Positions 28,801 through 35,989 of a stretch of DNA of 64,000 nt are shown in pieces. A model generated the notes under the pieces. It was given only the letters and a program-made list of their open reading frames with translations, had not been told where the DNA came from and ran no database searches. Source of the stretch: Hominilimicola fabiformis (GTDB taxonomy: Bacteria; Bacillota; Clostridia; UBA1381); NCBI RefSeq assembly GCF_020687385.1, contig NZ_JAJEQM010000002.1:225100-289099 (forward strand), read 5' to 3'. Each line of letters starts with the position of its first letter. The stretch's first letter is position 1. The position numbers were made by a program, and so were the translations under genes.

Positions 28801-30172
28801 GACGGTTATTATGTCTGCCGCTAAAACCTACACTCCAATGGATATAAATATTTATGCAATGGACTTTGGTAGCTGGAGCTTGAATTTGTTTGGTAGTCTT
28901 CCTCATGTAGGGGGCGTTGCAAACGATAATGATGAGGAGAAAATTTACAAACTGGTAAATATGCTGAAAAAAGAAATTGATACGAGAAAAAGAAATTTCG
29001 CAATGAACGGAATTATTAATATAAAGATATATGAACAGACAACCGGTGAAAAATTACCGTTTATTCTACTTCTTATAGATAATTTCAATGCATTATTTTC
29101 AATATATCCGGATTTAGACGAATTTTTTATAAAGTTATCAAGAGAGGGCGCGGCTTACGGAATATATATGATAGGAACAGTCAGCGGTATTTCAGGTGTG
29201 AGCTATAAAATAATAAACAACATTAAAAATAATATTTCACTACAGCTGAAAGATAAATCGGAATATTCGGCTGTTGTAGGTAAAACGGACGGACTGGAAC
29301 CTGAAAACAACGAGGGACGTGGTTTAATAAGAGGAACACCGTTTGCATTGGAATTTCAGACGGCACTTCCGGTTGTGGGACAAGATGATAATGAAGTTCT
29401 AAAAAATATAAAAAGTGAAGTCAGTATTCTTTGTGAAAACAATAAAGACGGCAGCGCTAAGCCAATACCGGTTATGCCTGACGTTATATCGTATAATTCG
29501 ATAATGAGTAATGATATAGTGTTGGGATTATCAACGGAAACGATTGAGCCTGTAACTGTTGATATAAAAAAATCACCTCATTGTATACTTATTTCAGGAG
29601 AAAAGAAATCGGGTAGCAGTAATATTCTCAATGTAATTTTAAAGCAATTTGTCGATAAAGCGAACGCAAAGCTTATTTTATATGATAGTGGACGACAAAC
29701 ACTTTCTACACTGGCGAGAATATCGGAAAAATATATAGAATCTGCTGTAGAATTAGATGAATACATAGAAAAACTTGCTGAGAAATTGAATTTACGAAAA
29801 AACAGCGAAGATTTATCTGAATTTGACACGATAGTCATAGGAATAGACGGCTATAAAGATATGTATGACGCTATTGATGATAAAACAGCAACGAGATTAT
29901 CGGCTATTGTGAGAATGGGTAAAGGATTAAAGGTATTTGTTGTTGTTGCAGAGGAATCGGCCAAATTATACAGTTTAAGCTCTGTAGATCCAATATTGAA
30001 AATGATAATATCTGACGGTATCGGCATTCTTACAGGCGGAACATTAAAACAACACGGTGCTTTTAAAATCGAGGCGGAATATTCAGAGTTAAATGAACAG
30101 TTGAGTGAATTTGAAGCATACAAAGTGGAAAATGAGGAGAAAGTCAGATTTAAAACTATGTATGAATTTTAA
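25811..30172 (+). CDS. essC: Type VII secretion FtsK/SpoIIIE ATPase with N-terminal FHA (EssC/YukB-like)
   Basis: EssC is the hexameric membrane motor of Firmicutes type VII secretion and recognises WXG100 proteins. The 1453-aa protein has an N-terminal FHA region (residues about 85-180; GRSFSATFHLSDRSVSSKH and DLHSLNGTFLNN keep the Gly-Arg, Ser-x-x-His and Asn-Gly phosphothreonine-reading residues). Two membrane segments follow near 228-262, then three FtsK-type ATPase domains. Walker A is intact in D1 (GTNGSGKS, 654-661) and D2 (GAPGTGKT, 986-993) and degenerate in D3 (GEKKSGSS, 1263-1270, Lys replaced by Ser). The usual EssC has FHA-like folds that do not bind phosphate; here key residues appear present. 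Starts at 25811 or 25817. It opens the locus, directly after the promoter at 25627. Confidence 0.93.
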   Translation: MKMTSKIRLYINEQIKDLYLNAENAHITIGSSDEDTLKITYPDIIASHLSFDFFNNRWTYFDALKKERGIAKDGDVFILSVKHHIAAMFCVEEHVPQKVKLKSGTTVSIGRSFSATFHLSDRSVSSKHAMVITDEIGSTIKDLHSLNGTFLNNKKISESMLKDGDIISIGKFNILFKNNTLELCENQEIIDNDEIQYPIFSLSPRLRHKMPSEIIEIQEPPNIGDMPMVNWLSFLPMLVTRSAYSAVFPLTSVFSTFLQKKKYRKSREVRQEKYEKYLADVKARIEKNRDDQFISLEESNHETRVCYDIATKRERTMWERNPEDDDFLKVRIGKGDITTSFKIKFPDNVLKMYDDELEEQGENLGQGNQVIEGAPILCDIANNLSVGIIGNRENAVNIARNMIVQIATTHPYTDVRLVTMFSKKEQKQWDFIKWLPHSFDEKRESRYMANDVFNAAALDKKVDEELKGRKPQKDQSEKKNENIPFYLFVISDPELVEDSEIEKYLNENKVGMGIGVIYVYNKLEELPKSCNLIIETTSEENVFFDKSNIGEKQKFEIDKFTIEKANKFARSLAPVRLAEKKSDEKMPTCITFLEGYGVQKAEDLPIWKNWNNTNPAKAVAVPIGIKSNGEKFVFNIMYGSDFLRYHGPFGIVAGTNGSGKSEMMQSWILSLATKFSPQELSFIIIDYKGTGMLLPFQNLPHLAGKISNLDGNVKRNIIALNKEMKRRQAIFNKVGIIPQDIKEYYKRGFHKTYQPLPITILVVDEFAEIKKNLPEFVPVLESLFAVGRSLGIFAVVSTQKPSGVVTDKMYANSKFRWCCRVASSADSKEMLRHADAAKISNAGRAYVQVGEDDIYEQVQSFWSGAPYEPNREEGMNAEIPISLVDITGKRNQYETLNSEKKESKIKEIDAVVDYIEKVAIEHNVEKAPKIWQERLKNRIYLDNILKENNKEQELVLSVGLVDDPYEQMQYPLDINFSADGHCLVWGAPGTGKTTFLQTVIMSAAKTYTPMDINIYAMDFGSWSLNLFGSLPHVGGVANDNDEEKIYKLVNMLKKEIDTRKRNFAMNGIINIKIYEQTTGEKLPFILLLIDNFNALFSIYPDLDEFFIKLSREGAAYGIYMIGTVSGISGVSYKIINNIKNNISLQLKDKSEYSAVVGKTDGLEPENNEGRGLIRGTPFALEFQTALPVVGQDDNEVLKNIKSEVSILCENNKDGSAKPIPVMPDVISYNSIMSNDIVLGLSTETIEPVTVDIKKSPHCILISGEKKSGSSNILNVILKQFVDKANAKLILYDSGRQTLSTLARISEKYIESAVELDEYIEKLAEKLNLRKNSEDLSEFDTIVIGIDGYKDMYDAIDDKTATRLSAIVRMGKGLKVFVVVAEESAKLYSLSSVDPILKMIISDGIGILTGGTLKQHGAFKIEAEYSELNEQLSEFEAYKVENEEKVRFKTMYEF

Positions 30173-30238
30173 ATTTAGAAAATTAAATCAAAAAAAGAAA
30201 AGGAGGATTGTATTGATAAATCAATACAGGTAAAGCAA

Positions 30239-31045
30239 ATGGAAAGTTTTAAAATTACCGCAAAAGAGTTTTTGCTTTTATGCACGGCAACCGACGCAGA
30301 CGAAGTATATGGCGTAGATGACGCGTACGAGAACCTTACCGAAGACAATGTAGAAAAAGAAGTAAGAAATGCGCAAAAATCATTGGAAGAAAAAAATTAC
30401 ATACAGTCTGATTTTGACGGCAATTCCGAAATCAGAGATGATTTAATGGAATTGATAAGCTGTTGTGTTGAATGTAATAATGTTATATCTGTAGACCACG
30501 CTCAAGGAAACAAGGGTCAAACAAATGTAGTGTATTATATACAGGATGAAAAAGTAGTTAAATCGGAAAAGAAAGATGATATTTATATTATTGGATGGCT
30601 GAAAAAGGAAATGCTGTATTCCGATATAAAAGGGTTAGTTAAAATATTACCTATGGAAAGAAATAATAATATAGATAAATTTCATATTCCTCAAAATGAA
30701 GTGGAACGAGCAAAAGAAAGTCTTGCAAAAAAAGACAAAAAAGCCGCTGTTGAATGTTTCAAACAGCATTGTAACACTACGACAGCAGAACTTGTTGCGA
30801 ATGCTCTGGATATTAATGATTTTTATTCGATTACGGAAGTTGAATTTAAAGATAAGCTTGATTCTGTTCATAATATGATGGTATTCGTGACAGACACGTC
30901 ATTAATAAAAATTACACCGACTGTTATAGATTTAATAGATGAAACAGAATTTGATAATACAACTGTAGCTGAAATAAATGATACACTTGATAATTATGTG
31001 AAGATTGTAGGAACTATTGTAGGTGAGGATGGTTTAAATGGTTAA
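30239..31045 (+). CDS. EspG/DUF5081-like T7SS accessory protein
   Basis: This 268-aa soluble, acidic protein has no membrane segment. The N-terminal pattern FKITAKEFLLLCTATDADEVYG followed by KEVRNAQKSLEEKNYIQ (cited as two short spans) resembles DUF5081, an EspG-like family of secretion chaperones found in Firmicutes ESX loci; the match is recalled, not computed, so it is tentative. Position between essC and yukD agrees. The only good GGAGG (30202-30206) is 32 nt before the ATG at 30239. In between lies a six-codon frame, TTG at 30213 to TAA at 30231, ending 5 nt before the ATG, so coupling by a minicistron or a non-ATG start (ATT at 30212, in frame) is possible. The 3' end overlaps yukD by 8 nt. 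Confidence 0.55.
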   Translation: MESFKITAKEFLLLCTATDADEVYGVDDAYENLTEDNVEKEVRNAQKSLEEKNYIQSDFDGNSEIRDDLMELISCCVECNNVISVDHAQGNKGQTNVVYYIQDEKVVKSEKKDDIYIIGWLKKEMLYSDIKGLVKILPMERNNNIDKFHIPQNEVERAKESLAKKDKKAAVECFKQHCNTTTAELVANALDINDFYSITEVEFKDKLDSVHNMMVFVTDTSLIKITPTVIDLIDETEFDNTTVAEINDTLDNYVKIVGTIVGEDGLNG

Positions 31046-31289
31046 TTCAGCGATTATAACTGTTAAGGAATTTTCGGGTTATGAAATTGGAGATTTTGAG
31101 TTGCCAATAAAAATGCCTGTTGAAGATTTATCAAAGAAGTTTGTTGATGTTTTGAAAGCTATAGACAGTGAACGTTATGAAGGTATATCAGATATAAAAA
31201 TAAGATATAACAATAGAATTTTACAAAATAATCAGACTCTATATTCTCAAGGTATTTGGGATGGAAGTATTATAACAATATCATTTTAG
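31038..31289 (+). CDS. YukD/EsaB ubiquitin-like T7SS component
   Basis: This 83-aa protein has a ubiquitin-like beta-grasp fold typical of YukD (EsaB): beta hairpin start AIITVKEFSGYEIGDFELP, helix VEDLSKKFVDVLKAI, then RYNNRILQNNQTLYSQGIWDG and a hydrophobic end. YukD-type proteins lack the C-terminal diglycine and are needed for secretion in Staphylococcus and Bacillus. Here it is the third gene of the operon, overlapping the gene before it by 8 nt, and it precedes a WXG100 gene by a few nt. It is strong evidence that the locus is a T7SSb-type system. Confidence 0.9.
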   Translation: MVNSAIITVKEFSGYEIGDFELPIKMPVEDLSKKFVDVLKAIDSERYEGISDIKIRYNNRILQNNQTLYSQGIWDGSIITISF

Positions 31290-31301
31290 GAGGTGTGTAG
31301 A

Positions 31302-31601
31302 TTGTCAAGCGGACTTATTAGTATAGATTATGCTGCTGCAATAATGAAAGCAAAAAAACTTGAAAATATCGCGAATGAATGTTCAAATATAATCAAAGAT
31401 ATTGACAAACAGCTTTCTTCATTGGATGAAATGTGGAAAGGAGCGGCAAGCGATGCATTTAAGCAAAAGTTGCAGGAATATAAACAGGAAAATCAAAAAA
31501 CTCAGGCGGAAATAAAAAAGACGGCAAATGCAATAAAAGAAGTTGCAAGAGCAATTAAAGCAGCTGATGAAGCAGCTGCCGCAAGTACCTTGAAAATGTA
31601 G
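31302..31601 (+). CDS. WXG100-family protein (WKG variant)
   Basis: WXG100 proteins are about 100-aa helical hairpins exported by type VII systems. This 99-aa product has two predicted helices joined by SSLDEMWKGAASDAF, with WKG at the turn. The C-terminal helix is Lys/Ala-rich. I place the start at the TTG at 31302, seven nt after AGGAGG. The alternative GTG at 31293 lies inside that site. It is distinct from the two tandem WXG100 genes at 33100 and 33455, so it may pair with the long protein encoded next (31622), as small partner proteins do with LXG substrates. The final pairing is inferred. Confidence 0.88.
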   Translation: MSSGLISIDYAAAIMKAKKLENIANECSNIIKDIDKQLSSLDEMWKGAASDAFKQKLQEYKQENQKTQAEIKKTANAIKEVARAIKAADEAAAASTLKM

Positions 31602-31621
31602 TTTAGTGAGGTGAGAAAACA

Positions 31622-32749
31622 ATGGCATTGATAAAACTTACACTTTCAGAAATGAGTAATGTGAAAAGCCAAATAAGCAGTTTAGCAGAACGGACTGAAT
31701 CAAACGGAACGGCCGTAGCGAGAATTGCATCAAATTTGGATATGGAAGTGAAAGCAAGACAAAATATTGAAGAACAACTTCAAAAAATTAAAAATGATTT
31801 AAACAAACAATCACAAAAGTTGACTGCATACTCAAACGTGCTTAATGACGTTATGAATCAATTTGTCAGCGCAGATTCAAAAAAGAAAACAAATATAGAT
31901 GCAGTGTCATTTGAAAAAAATACAACAGTTGTAGCTGCCGGTATGGTCGGAGCTATGTTAAAAAACACCTTAAATGGTTGGGTGTCAAAAGAACAGCTTG
32001 ATAAAGTTAATAAAAATGCAGGAAAAAATACAACAACCAAGAAAACAGATGTTTCCAATTTAAAAAAATTTGTAAATTGGAGCAAGAATAAAGCAAAGAA
32101 AGCCGCGAAGTCACTAAAGAAAAAATACGGCAATGTAGTTCAAAAAGGTAAAAATTGTGTATCAAATGTTGGCAAGAAAATAAACAAAGTAAAAAACTGG
32201 TATGTAGAAAACAAAGAAAAAATAAATGCATACGGAAAAGCGGCATGGAAAATAGGAAAAGGGGTTATAAAAATTGCAGGAGCCGTCGCAGTGTTAGCAG
32301 GAACAGCCGGTGGTTCAGCTCCGTTGGCAATAATGGATATTATTACAGCAGGAAATGATATTATAAATGGTGCAAGTGATATAGTATACGCATCTAACGA
32401 ACAATATGATATGGTTGGAAAGACAAATTTCTTAAAAGATAAGCTTGTTGAAAATGGTGGAATTATAGGAGAACAGTTAGGAAATAAAGAATTGGGTGAA
32501 CAATTCGGAGATATAGTGTATAAAGGGGTTGATTTAGTTACTTTCTTGGATGGTGCAGATAAAATGTTAAAATCATTAGGAAAGGCAAATATGATAGCTA
32601 CCGGAAAAGTAGGAAGTGCATTTATTTTTGGAAAAACTTCATTTGATGATATAAAAGATAAATCATTTATGAAAATTATGTATGATGCTGCTAAAAGTAT
32701 ATATAAAACAGGAGAAAAAGCATATTCGCTTGGTAAAAGTCTTGTATAA
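31622..32749 (+). CDS. Candidate T7SS substrate, helical N-domain plus hydrophobic C-half
   Basis: This 375-aa protein has no signal peptide. Residues 1-85 are a WXG/LXG-like amphipathic helical region (IKLTLSEMSNVKSQISS; KARQNIEEQLQKIKNDL). A Lys-rich linker (about 125-200) leads to a Gly/Ala-rich hydrophobic segment (IAGAVAVLAGTAGGSAPLA, near 215-235) followed by helices seen in the pre-toxin part of LXG proteins. No known nuclease, ADP-ribosyl or lipid II-type toxin domain is recognisable, and no immunity gene follows. It sits between one WXG100 gene and DUF4176, the usual place of a secreted effector. It may be a pore-forming or structural substrate. Function unknown. Confidence 0.6.
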   Translation: MALIKLTLSEMSNVKSQISSLAERTESNGTAVARIASNLDMEVKARQNIEEQLQKIKNDLNKQSQKLTAYSNVLNDVMNQFVSADSKKKTNIDAVSFEKNTTVVAAGMVGAMLKNTLNGWVSKEQLDKVNKNAGKNTTTKKTDVSNLKKFVNWSKNKAKKAAKSLKKKYGNVVQKGKNCVSNVGKKINKVKNWYVENKEKINAYGKAAWKIGKGVIKIAGAVAVLAGTAGGSAPLAIMDIITAGNDIINGASDIVYASNEQYDMVGKTNFLKDKLVENGGIIGEQLGNKELGEQFGDIVYKGVDLVTFLDGADKMLKSLGKANMIATGKVGSAFIFGKTSFDDIKDKSFMKIMYDAAKSIYKTGEKAYSLGKSLV

Positions 32750-32789
32750 TTTAAAATAAAAAATATATAAAAATAGGAGGAATATAATT

Positions 32790-33074
32790 ATGAATAATAA
32801 ATTATTACCAATAGGAAGCGTTGTTACATTGGAAGGTGCAGAGAAAAAGTTAATGATAGTTGGAGAATCGCTGGTACAAGAAGATGATGATACAATATAT
32901 GACTACATAGGAGTACCATTTCCAGAAGGATATATCGATAGCGAAAATATGTTTCTGTTTATGGCTAAGGATATTGAAATTGTTAATTTTGTCGGATATG
33001 TCAATGCAGAATCCCAGGCATTTAGAATTAAATATGCAGAATATTTAAAAGAAAACGGTTTACAAGAAGATTAA
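32790..33074 (+). CDS. DUF4176 protein
   Basis: This 94-aa small protein matches DUF4176: LLPIGSVVTLEGAEKKLMIVG at the start (cite: LLPIGSVV), YDYIGVPFPEGY, and the FLFMAKDIEIVNFVGYVN end (quoted only in part). Family members are nearly always encoded in Firmicutes type VII loci beside WXG100/LXG genes; they are thought to accompany export but the mechanism is not settled. A good AGGAGG precedes the start. It lies 40 nt after the candidate substrate and 25 nt before a WXG100 gene. Confidence 0.85.
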   Translation: MNNKLLPIGSVVTLEGAEKKLMIVGESLVQEDDDTIYDYIGVPFPEGYIDSENMFLFMAKDIEIVNFVGYVNAESQAFRIKYAEYLKENGLQED

Positions 33075-33099
33075 TTTAGATAGAATGGATGTGAACTAA

Positions 33100-33399
33100 A
33101 TGGCTGATTATATTTTGATAACTCCGGAGCAGTTAAAGGAGAGAGCATCAAAGGTACGAGAGTACAGACAGCAGCACGTTGATACTATGAGCAGATTTAA
33201 CAATTTAGTATTGAATCTCAGTGAAAGTTGGCAAGGTGAGGCACAACAAGCATTTGTTGCAAAATATCAAGGTATGAAAGATAAATTTAATAAATTTGAT
33301 GAGGCTTTGGAAAAATATGCGGTTGATATGGATGAAACAGCAGATATTATGCAAGAAACAGACCAATCATTAGCCTCAAAAATCAACGGTCTTACATAA
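33100..33399 (+). CDS. WXG100-family protein
   Basis: A 99-aa helical hairpin of the WXG100/ESAT-6 type. The turn carries SESWQGEAQQAF and the helices on either side are charged, as expected for an EsxA-like dimer. It is a tandem paralogue of the next gene: both share TPE-L, the WQGEAQ turn and K-F-D-GM or K-Y-QGM patterns. Its protein lacks the canonical YxxxD/E C-terminal signal at the expected place, so it might be exported as the partner of another protein. The start is ATG at 33100 and it lies 25 nt after DUF4176. Confidence 0.92.
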   Translation: MADYILITPEQLKERASKVREYRQQHVDTMSRFNNLVLNLSESWQGEAQQAFVAKYQGMKDKFNKFDEALEKYAVDMDETADIMQETDQSLASKINGLT

Positions 33400-33454
33400 G
33401 TAATAGATGCACACAGACGCATTTATAATAAAATTTACAAAGGAGGTCATTTTA

Positions 33455-33745
33455 ATGGCAAGAATTCAAGTAACACCTGAAGTGTTAAACGAAAAATCAA
33501 ACGAGGTTAGAAAGTATAAGGAAGAGCATGTAAGCACTATTCAAAAGCTTACTGCTATGGTAAATGGCTTGACTGAAATTTGGCAAGGTGAAGCTCAAAC
33601 AGCTTTTCAAGCAAAATTTGACGGAATGAAGAGTACATTTACTCAGTTTGAACAAATTCTTGAAGAGTATGCATTAAATCTTAGCGATGCTGCAAAGACA
33701 TATGCAGAAGCAGAAGCAGCTGCTACTCAAAGATCTCGTGGCTAA
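33455..33745 (+). CDS. WXG100-family protein (tandem paralogue)
   Basis: A 96-aa WXG100 protein with TEIWQGEAQTAF at the turn between its two helices. I start it at the ATG at 33455 behind AAAGGAGGT; a TTG/GTG-like upstream start would add 16 residues that the paralogue lacks. Near the C-terminus YAEAE fits the YxxxD/E export signal of type VII substrates, so this one may carry the export signal for the pair. It is followed by a 13-bp inverted repeat that separates it from the phosphatase gene. Its strong ribosome site fits high expression, typical of EsxA-like proteins. Confidence 0.92.
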   Translation: MARIQVTPEVLNEKSNEVRKYKEEHVSTIQKLTAMVNGLTEIWQGEAQTAFQAKFDGMKSTFTQFEQILEEYALNLSDAAKTYAEAEAAATQRSRG

Positions 33746-33760
33746 AAATTATATCAATTC

Positions 33761-33798
33761 ATTACGGCAGCACGATTTTATTATTGTGCTGCCGTAAT
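33761..33798 (+). promoter_or_regulatory. 13-bp perfect inverted repeat between WXG100 and PP2C genes
   Basis: ATTACGGCAGCAC (33761-33773) and its complement (33786-33798) form a strong hairpin with a 12-nt loop. No T-run follows on the plus strand; the phosphatase start is only 22 nt away. It could be a leaky terminator, an RNA processing or stability element that keeps the WXG100 mRNA level above that of the downstream genes, or a translation control element. Confidence 0.6.
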
Positions 33799-33819
33799 AT
33801 TAGGAATAAGGAGTATTTT

Positions 33820-34635
33820 ATGCTTAAACTTGATTGCTGTTTTATTACAGATAGTGGAAAAATAAGAACGAATAATGAGGACAATTTTTTTATTTGCGGA
33901 ACTTATAAGAGAACACCGGAGGAACTTCGATACAGAAAAAAAGATTTTGTTTATAGAGGTGGAATTTTTGCTGTCTGTGATGGTATGGGTGGCGAAGAAT
34001 TCGGCGAAAAAGCGTCGCTTATATCAGTAGAGGAATTAAATAATTTTAAAGAAAAGGATTTTAATGAATATCACGAAAAATATTTTGATATGGTGAATTC
34101 AAGAATTTGTGATTTGAGATTTGAAAATAATGGTGTAAAGTCCGGAACGACGATTGCACTTATATATATAAAAGATGAAAAAGCTATCAGCTATAACATT
34201 GGCGACAGCAGAACGTATCTTATGCGTAATAAAAAATTGACACAGCTGTCGGAAGATCACACGCAAGTTGCACAAATGTTGAAAATGGGTATGATTAAGG
34301 AAGAAGATGTGCAGTCATACAGCAATCGTCATATATTGACTCAACATTTGGGAATACCAAACGATGAATTGGTTATATCTCCGTATATATCTGATGTTAT
34401 AGATATTAAAAGAGGAGATATATTTTTGATTTGCAGTGATGGTCTTACGGACATGATTCGTAATGATGATATTAAGAATATATTAAATAGCAAAATGTCT
34501 GCTGAACAGATGGCAGAAACATTAGTAAATTCCGCTTTACAGATGGGTGGTAAAGATAATATAACAGTAGGCGTTATAAAAAATGCAGAGCCAAAAGAAA
34601 CTGTTTGGAAGAAAGTAAAAAAGCATTTTGTTTAA
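33820..34635 (+). CDS. PP2C-type Ser/Thr protein phosphatase (soluble)
   Basis: This 271-aa phosphatase keeps every PP2C motif: RTNNEDNFF, FAVCDGMGGEEF (metal Asp and Gly), SGTTIALI, NIGDSRTYLMR, LICSDGLTDM and GGKDNITVGV. It is cytoplasmic, without a membrane segment. By family it removes phosphate from Ser/Thr of proteins, so it probably opposes the kinases encoded downstream and the FHA ligand of EssC. The start at 33820 follows AAGGAG by 6 nt. A hairpin (33761-33798) separates it from the WXG100 genes. Confidence 0.93.
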   Translation: MLKLDCCFITDSGKIRTNNEDNFFICGTYKRTPEELRYRKKDFVYRGGIFAVCDGMGGEEFGEKASLISVEELNNFKEKDFNEYHEKYFDMVNSRICDLRFENNGVKSGTTIALIYIKDEKAISYNIGDSRTYLMRNKKLTQLSEDHTQVAQMLKMGMIKEEDVQSYSNRHILTQHLGIPNDELVISPYISDVIDIKRGDIFLICSDGLTDMIRNDDIKNILNSKMSAEQMAETLVNSALQMGGKDNITVGVIKNAEPKETVWKKVKKHFV

Positions 34636-34665
34636 AGTATTGTTGACAATAGTAGGGTGATGGTA

Positions 34666-35973
34666 ATGGAAGAAAGTTATTACAAGAAATATGAGCCGAT
34701 AGACGGAAAATGGTACATAAAAGAATTACTCGGTGAGGGCAGTTACGGAAAAGTCTTTAGAATTGAACGTGAAGATATCAGTGGTAAAAAAAGTGCCGCC
34801 TTAAAAGCTATTACAATTCCTCAATCAAAAACAGAAATATCGACAATGAGAGCAAGCTTGCGTGATGAACAAAGTGTTAAGGAGTATTATAAAGATATAG
34901 CAGGAAAGCTGTTAAACGAATTTAATTTAATGGCGAAGTTAAAAGGTAACAGTAACATTGTATCTTATGAAGATCATAATATAGAGCCTCACGAGGACGG
35001 AATCGGTTATGATATTTTGATAAGAATGGAACTTCTTACACCGTTATCTGAATATTTTGAAAATGGGATTGACGAGAAAGATGTTATACGGCTTGGAATA
35101 GATATATGTAAAGCGTTAGAAATATGTCAGCAATATGAAATTGTGCATAGAGATATAAAGCCCGAAAACATATTCGTATCACAGAGCGGTTCTTTTAAAT
35201 TAGGTGACTTTGGTGTGGCGAAAACGATGAAAAGTATCGAAACTGTTATGACAAAGGCAGGAATGTATACATATATGGCGCCGGAACTGTATAAGGGTGA
35301 AAAAAGTGGTGCAAGTGTTGATATATATTCGTTGGGAATGGTTATGTATCAATTACTGAATTATAATCGTGAACCATTTTTGCCGACTCCTCCGGAGCGT
35401 TTTACGTTTGAACAAAAAGAAAATGCGTTAATGCGAAGAATGAAAGGAGATGGCTTGCCTAATCCGTGTCAGGCAAGTGAGGATTTGTCGAAGGTTATAC
35501 TAAAAGCATGTAGCTTTAATCCTAATGAACGATATAAATCACCGTCAGAAATGTATGATGCGTTAAATCGTATACAGGACAAAGAAAAACATATAATAGA
35601 AGATACTGCGAATTCTTATGATAATTATAATTTAATCGAAAATGATGAATTTGATAAAAATGAAGAAACGGTTGGACTTTTTGATTATTACTTAAATTCA
35701 AATACAGAATCAACATCTAATGTTCAAAATAATGTTGTATATGATAATGTTCCTGAAAAGTCAAACATAACCAATAATACAAACAAAAGTTGTAAAGAAA
35801 TAGTCAGTGAAATATGCGGAACGTATAAAATGCGAACATTTGGTAAAGACAAGGATGAATTAAAGAAAATAAAAAAAGTAACGAAAAATCATGGAGAAAA
35901 CAGAAAATATGATTTAAACGAAATTTCTCAAAACTATAGAATGAAATCGTTAGATGATATGGATAAATTTTAA
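34666..35973 (+). CDS. Ser/Thr protein kinase (Hanks type, soluble)
   Basis: This 435-aa kinase has a full catalytic domain (about residues 15-290): Gly loop LGEGSYGKVF (from residue 22), catalytic Lys 47 (AALKAIT), alphaC Glu, catalytic loop HRDIKPENIF (His 161), DFG (Asp 181) and MAPELYKGE. The C-terminal third is Asn/Glu-rich, has no membrane segment and ends with a basic tail, so it is cytosolic. Its Thr-rich tail could be a phospho-ligand for the FHA domain. I place the start at ATG 34666, because the two paralogues begin with the same YYKKYEPIDGKW. It lies 30 nt after the PP2C gene. Confidence 0.9.
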   Translation: MEESYYKKYEPIDGKWYIKELLGEGSYGKVFRIEREDISGKKSAALKAITIPQSKTEISTMRASLRDEQSVKEYYKDIAGKLLNEFNLMAKLKGNSNIVSYEDHNIEPHEDGIGYDILIRMELLTPLSEYFENGIDEKDVIRLGIDICKALEICQQYEIVHRDIKPENIFVSQSGSFKLGDFGVAKTMKSIETVMTKAGMYTYMAPELYKGEKSGASVDIYSLGMVMYQLLNYNREPFLPTPPERFTFEQKENALMRRMKGDGLPNPCQASEDLSKVILKACSFNPNERYKSPSEMYDALNRIQDKEKHIIEDTANSYDNYNLIENDEFDKNEETVGLFDYYLNSNTESTSNVQNNVVYDNVPEKSNITNNTNKSCKEIVSEICGTYKMRTFGKDKDELKKIKKVTKNHGENRKYDLNEISQNYRMKSLDDMDKF

Positions 35974-35989
35974 TATTTAGGGGGTCAGT

